From: an uncultured Pelagibacteraceae bacterium
GTDB taxonomy: Bacteria; Pseudomonadota; Alphaproteobacteria; Pelagibacterales; Pelagibacteraceae
DNA: 64,000 bases
Direction: 5' to 3'
NCBI GenBank assembly: GCA_902533075.1
Contig: CACAKN010000004.1
Span: forward strand, 1-64,000
Below, piece after piece: positions 59,605 to 64,000 of this stretch. The notes under the pieces were generated by a model. That model was not told where the DNA came from and searched no databases. It saw nothing but the letters and a program-made list of their open reading frames with translations. How positions within the stretch are numbered: position 1 is the first letter of the stretch; every line of letters begins with the position of its first letter. The position numbers were made by a program, and so were the translations under genes.

Positions 59605-60606
59605 ATGTCACCAATTAGAGAAGTAATATCGGATAAAAAAACGAATATAAACCCTATATGGATTATGAGGCAAGCAGGAAGGTACTTGCCAGAGTTTAGA
59701 GAAATAAGAAAAAAAAATCCTAATTTTATAAAACTATGTTTAAATCAAAAATTATCATCTGAAATAACGCTTCAGCCATTAAAAAGATTTGAATTAGATG
59801 CAGCTATTATTTTTTCTGATATCTTAATGTTGCCATATGGTTTAAATCAAAAAGTTGAATTTAAAAAAAATCTTGGGCCTTTATTAGGAAAATTAAATCT
59901 AAATGAGATTTCACAATTAAGCGAGGAAGAATTTGTAAAAAAAATTAATCAAGTATACAAAGCTATAAAGTTAGTCAGTGGTAATCAATTACTCAAAAAT
60001 AAAGACACTATAGGATTTGTTGGAGCTCCTTGGACATTATTAGTATATATGATCAACAAACGCTCCCCAAAATTTAAATTAATAGATAATTTTTTTAGTG
60101 ATAAAACTTCAATTAAAAAAATATTAGAAATATTAGATAAATTTATAAAAATTCATATTAAAAATCAAATTGACAACGGTGCTAAAATTATCCAAATTTT
60201 TGATAGTTGGGCAGGATTATTAAATGAAAGTGATCTTTTAAAATATATTTATAATCCAACTTTGTCTTTAGTAGAATTTACAAAGTCTCTAAATGTTCCC
60301 GTCATATGTTTCCCAAAGGGAATAAAAAATTATAAAGAATACTCTGAATTTATTAAACCAGACGCTATTAGCATAGATTATGAGGTCGATCCTTCTTTAA
60401 TTAGTAAAGAAATAAAAATACCTGTTCAAGGAGGAATGGATCCTAAAGTTTTGTTAACTGATAAAGAAACTATAAAAAAAGAGGCAAAAAGATACCTAGA
60501 TATATTTAAAGATCATCCTTATATCTTTAATTTAGGACATGGAATCTTACCAGAAACAGATCCTGGTATGATGGACTATTTAGTAAAAACTGTGAAAGAT
60601 TATTAA
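59605..60606 (+). CDS. hemE: uroporphyrinogen decarboxylase
   Basis: IWIMRQAGRYLPEFREIR; GFVGAPWTLLVYMI; NLGHGILPETDP. Confidence 0.97.
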   Translation: MSPIREVISDKKTNINPIWIMRQAGRYLPEFREIRKKNPNFIKLCLNQKLSSEITLQPLKRFELDAAIIFSDILMLPYGLNQKVEFKKNLGPLLGKLNLNEISQLSEEEFVKKINQVYKAIKLVSGNQLLKNKDTIGFVGAPWTLLVYMINKRSPKFKLIDNFFSDKTSIKKILEILDKFIKIHIKNQIDNGAKIIQIFDSWAGLLNESDLLKYIYNPTLSLVEFTKSLNVPVICFPKGIKNYKEYSEFIKPDAISIDYEVDPSLISKEIKIPVQGGMDPKVLLTDKETIKKEAKRYLDIFKDHPYIFNLGHGILPETDPGMMDYLVKTVKDY

Positions 60607-60607
60607 T

Positions 60608-61720
60608 ATGGATTACGTGCAACCAAAAAGAAAAACAAAAGTTGTGTTTGTACAACTTGGATCACCATCTGAACCAACAACTAAAGCTTTGAGAAAATAT
60701 CTTCGAAAATTTTTAGGTGATCCAAGAGTTGTTGACATTAACCCTTGGCTTTGGAAGATAATTTTGAATTGTTTCGTATTACCTTTTAGACCACGAAAAT
60801 CAGCAAAACTTTATGCGAGAATTTGGGATGGTGAAAGCTTTCCGTTGATTACCAATACCAGAGATTTCACAAAAAATGTTAGTGAGGAACTAAAAAAGAT
60901 AGATCCACAAGGTTATGTCGAAGTTAATCACGCTTTTTTGTTATCACCGCCGTATGTAAATGAAGTTTATGATAGTTGGGAAGAAGATTTAAAAAAAGGA
61001 ACTGGAGCAACAAAGCTTCTTGTAATACCAATGTTTCCACAATATTCCGAAAGCACTATAGCTTCGGGAATAGATGCGCTAGCAAAAGAGCTATCAAAAA
61101 GAGTAAAAATACCAACTTTTGAGGTAATAACAAATTTTCATAGAACACACGCTTTCATAGACAATTCAGTTAATCAAGTAGACTCAAAATTAGAAGAACT
61201 AATAAAACAAGGGAAGAAAATTGATAGTTTAATAATAACTTTTCATGGAATGCAAAAGAGAAGGATTGTTAATAAAGGAGACGATTATTATCGTCATTGT
61301 TATGAAACTTTTTGTCTTATTATAAAAAATCTTAAAAATATCAAACCAGAACAATGCTTGATGAGTTTTCAAAGTCGTTTTGGATCTGAGGAATGGATAA
61401 CACCATATACCGAGGATGTAGTTAAAAAATTAATATCAGAAGGAAAAAAAGAAATCGCAATATATTCTCCAAGCTTTGTTGCAGATTGTCTAGAGACTAC
61501 CGATGAATTGGGCCATGAGCTGGTAAATGAGGCAAAAGAATTAGGCGGCAATATCTATCCAATAGAATGTTTAAATACTAATAAAAATTGGTGTAAAGAT
61601 TTTGCCAAATATACTTTTACTCAAGCAGAGGGTTCGGCGCAGGATAAAGAGGATATAGAATATAAACTTGACAAAAAATATTATCAAGAAATGCCAGAAC
61701 TAGTGATGAATAAAACATAG
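60608..61720 (+). CDS. hemH: ferrochelatase
   Basis: VFVQLGSPSEPTTKALRKYLRKFLGDPRVVDI; TFHGMQKRRI; SPSFVADCLET. Confidence 0.96.
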   Translation: MDYVQPKRKTKVVFVQLGSPSEPTTKALRKYLRKFLGDPRVVDINPWLWKIILNCFVLPFRPRKSAKLYARIWDGESFPLITNTRDFTKNVSEELKKIDPQGYVEVNHAFLLSPPYVNEVYDSWEEDLKKGTGATKLLVIPMFPQYSESTIASGIDALAKELSKRVKIPTFEVITNFHRTHAFIDNSVNQVDSKLEELIKQGKKIDSLIITFHGMQKRRIVNKGDDYYRHCYETFCLIIKNLKNIKPEQCLMSFQSRFGSEEWITPYTEDVVKKLISEGKKEIAIYSPSFVADCLETTDELGHELVNEAKELGGNIYPIECLNTNKNWCKDFAKYTFTQAEGSAQDKEDIEYKLDKKYYQEMPELVMNKT

Positions 61721-61729
61721 TACCTTAAT

Positions 61730-62248
61730 ATGCATGACACATTGATAATTTATTCTAGTACAGATGGTCACACAAAAACTATTTGTAAAAGAATATCGAA
61801 TTTTTTAAATAATAAAAACGAGATTAAAATCATATCTCTGAATGAGGCAGCAAAGATTGATTTGTCTTTATTTAATAAAATAATAATAGGAGCTAGTATC
61901 AGATATGGCAAACACTCTAATAAGCTTTATAAATTTATTACATTAAATAAAAGTATATTAGACCAAAAACAAAGCATTTTTTTTTCAGTAAATGTAGTAG
62001 CAAGAAAATTAGAAAAAAATACTCCTGAAACAAATCCTTATATTAAAAAATTTTTAAAAATTTCTAATTGGAGACCCAAAAAAATAGGTGTATTTGCTGG
62101 CAGAGTCGATTATCCAAATTACGGTTTTTTTGACAAATATGTAATCAAATTTATTATGTTTTTAACAAATGGTCCTACAGACACATCACAATCTTATGAA
62201 TTTACAGATTGGTCAAAAGTAGATGAATTTGCGAAAGAATTGGCTTAA
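61730..62248 (+). CDS. hemG: flavodoxin-type protoporphyrinogen IX dehydrogenase (HemG-like)
   Basis: LIIYSSTDGHTKTICKRI; IIGASIRYGKHS; FFSVNVVARK; TNGPTDTSQSYEFTDW. Confidence 0.88.
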   Translation: MHDTLIIYSSTDGHTKTICKRISNFLNNKNEIKIISLNEAAKIDLSLFNKIIIGASIRYGKHSNKLYKFITLNKSILDQKQSIFFSVNVVARKLEKNTPETNPYIKKFLKISNWRPKKIGVFAGRVDYPNYGFFDKYVIKFIMFLTNGPTDTSQSYEFTDWSKVDEFAKELA

Positions 62249-62344
62249 ATCATCCTAAAAAGCGTTCAAAAGTGTTGATTTTAAGATCTTTCAAAAATTG
62301 AGGAACACTCTTGTAAAAGTTGTAATAGTATATATATTAGTGCC

Positions 62345-62364
62345 ATTATTAAGTCCTTAATAAT
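62345..62364. promoter_or_regulatory. perfect inverted repeat just upstream of rho
   Basis: ATTATTAAG-TC-CTTAATAAT, 7 bp before the rho ATG. Confidence 0.5.
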
Positions 62365-62371
62365 TTAAATC

Positions 62372-63640
62372 ATGAACATTCAAGAACTAAAACTAAAATC
62401 ATCTGAACAACTCATTACTCAGGCTGAGGAATTGGGTATTGAAAATGCTAGTACTCTTAGAAAGCAAGAGATACTTTTTGCAATTTTAAAAAAAGTTGCA
62501 GAGAAAGAGGAAATAACTGGTGCAGGTGTTTTGCAGCTTTTACAAGATGGATTTGGTTTTCTCAGGGCCATGGAGTCAAATTATCTTCCAGGTCCGGATG
62601 ATATTTACGTTAGCCCAAGTCAAATACGAAAATTTGGTTTAAGAACAGGTGATACAGTTGAAGGACCAGTTAGAGCACCAAAAGAAGGTGAAAGATATTT
62701 TGCTTTACTTCAAGTAAGTAAAATTAACTTTGAAGAATCTGAAAAATCTAGACACAAGATTGCATTTGATAATCTAACCCCACTTTACCCTGACAAGCAA
62801 CTCGTCATGGAAGTAGAAATGACTAAAACTGAAAAAAAACCAGATTTAACCCCAAGATTGATTGATTTAGTGAGCCCTATAGGCAAAGGACAGAGATCTA
62901 TTATTATATCACCGCCTAAAGCTGGAAAAACAATGATTTTACAAAGTATTGCGAATTCAATAGCTAAGAATTATCCCGAATGTTATTTGATTGTATTATT
63001 AATTGATGAAAGACCTGAGGAAGTTACAGACATGCAAAGAACAGTAAAAGGTGAAGTGATTAGTTCTACTTTTGATGAACCGGCCCAACGTCACGTTGCT
63101 GTAGCAGAAATGGTTATAGAAAAAGCAAAAAGGTTAACAGAGCACAAAAAAGATGTGGTTATTCTCTTAGATTCAATAACAAGATTAGGAAGGGCTTATA
63201 ATGCTGTAATACCAAGCTCTGGTAAAGTTTTGACTGGAGGAGTAGATGCTAATGCGCTTCAAAGACCAAAGAGATTTTTTGGAGCAGCAAGAAATATTGA
63301 GGAAGGCGGATCTTTGACAATTATATCCACAGCACTAATTGATACTGGAAGTAGAATGGATGAAGTGATTTTTGAGGAATTTAAAGGGACTGGTAATAGC
63401 GAAACAGTTTTAGATAGAAAAATTGCGGATAAGAGAATTTATCCAGCGATCGATATTACAAAATCAGGAACTAGAAGAGAGGAGTTACTGTTTGATAAAA
63501 ATGATTTGCAAAAAATGAATGTACTAAGAAGGATAATTGCTCCAATGGGCACAATGGATGCAATAGAGTTTATTAGCTCAAAATTAAAGGATACAAAAAA
63601 CAATAGTGAATTTTTTAATTCAATGAACAAACCAGCTTAA
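62372..63640 (+). CDS. rho: transcription termination factor Rho
   Basis: [54 protein letters not shown]. Confidence 0.98.
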   Translation: MNIQELKLKSSEQLITQAEELGIENASTLRKQEILFAILKKVAEKEEITGAGVLQLLQDGFGFLRAMESNYLPGPDDIYVSPSQIRKFGLRTGDTVEGPVRAPKEGERYFALLQVSKINFEESEKSRHKIAFDNLTPLYPDKQLVMEVEMTKTEKKPDLTPRLIDLVSPIGKGQRSIIISPPKAGKTMILQSIANSIAKNYPECYLIVLLIDERPEEVTDMQRTVKGEVISSTFDEPAQRHVAVAEMVIEKAKRLTEHKKDVVILLDSITRLGRAYNAVIPSSGKVLTGGVDANALQRPKRFFGAARNIEEGGSLTIISTALIDTGSRMDEVIFEEFKGTGNSETVLDRKIADKRIYPAIDITKSGTRREELLFDKNDLQKMNVLRRIIAPMGTMDAIEFISSKLKDTKNNSEFFNSMNKPA

Positions 63641-63645
63641 AACCA

Positions 63646-64000
63646 ATGACTTTGCTTAGTAACGAGCAAAAAATAAAATTACAACAATTATACAATAATA
63701 AAAAATTTGCTGAATTAGAACTTGAAATTGAATTCATTTCAGATTTTAAAACACGCTCAGCTTTTTTGTCAAATTTACTTGGTGTTGTTAAGTTAAAAAA
63801 AATATCAAAAAAAGACAAAGATTGGAGCGACGCAAGAGAGTTATTTTTAGATGCCCATAACAAAGATCCAAATTATATAGACGCGTTGTGTAATTATGCC
63901 CATATAAGTGTAAAATTAAGAGATTATGAAATTGCCTATAAAAAATTAGTAGAAAGAAAAAAAAAAGAATATAATCCGAAAATTAATGAAGCTTTAGCTA
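63646..64000 (+). CDS. TPR-like protein, partial (runs off window)
   Basis: Own translation MTLLSNEQKIKLQQLYNNKKFAELELEIEFISDFKTRSAFLSNLLGVVKLKK...FLDAHNKDPNYIDALCNYAHISVKLRDYEIAYKKL; helical repeat pattern. Confidence 0.7.
   Translation, partial: MTLLSNEQKIKLQQLYNNKKFAELELEIEFISDFKTRSAFLSNLLGVVKLKKISKKDKDWSDARELFLDAHNKDPNYIDALCNYAHISVKLRDYEIAYKKLVERKKKEYNPKINEALA

Noticed and set aside
1-64000. CRISPR array, prophage, transposon, integron or toxin-antitoxin system
   Set aside because: No spaced repeats, transposase, integrase or phage structural genes seen; the window is core metabolism.

Overview
The window is a dense, very AT-rich bacterial chromosome segment. Gene content, strong streamlining and alphaproteobacterial gene orders suggest a SAR11/Pelagibacter-type genome; this is inferred from memory and was not searched. 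I see no prophage, transposase or CRISPR array. Left to right it holds: a DMT permease fragment and an amidase; a TRAP transporter next to a 2-hydroxy/2-oxo-acid oxidation cluster (two tandem FMN oxidases, a GlcD-like oxidase, a D-2-hydroxyacid dehydrogenase, an aminotransferase); a PagL-like lipid A deacylase; a ccmHGFEDC cytochrome c maturation run; hspQ, yciB, argG and psiE; two unusual photolyase-family proteins plus a DUF2256 micro-gene; PQQ-type sugar dehydrogenase; folD, mscS, hemD, hemC and tsaD; an acetyl-CoA synthetase with a Lys-rich N-terminus followed by an acetate-type symporter; rpe, heparinase-like, purH and tRNA-Gly; ubiH-like, ftsK and lolA; hisBHAFE; hslVU; smr, tim44-like, fxsA, secB, dnaQ, coaE, aroE, maf and ppsR; a 282-bp intergenic region that looks like oriC; then hemE, hemH, hemG-like and rho. 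Best leads: (1) the ppsR-hemE gap as oriC, with a cluster of DnaA-box-like 9-mers; (2) an apparently domain-permuted photolyase; (3) an FeS-BCP-type photolyase that seems to have lost its Fe-S ligands; (4) an unexplained long inverted repeat between hspQ and ccmC; (5) the Lys/Arg-rich tandem-repeat N-terminus on AcsA; (6) a canonical EF-hand loop inside a sodium:solute symporter. All calls come from reading sequence and motifs; no database search or alignment was run.
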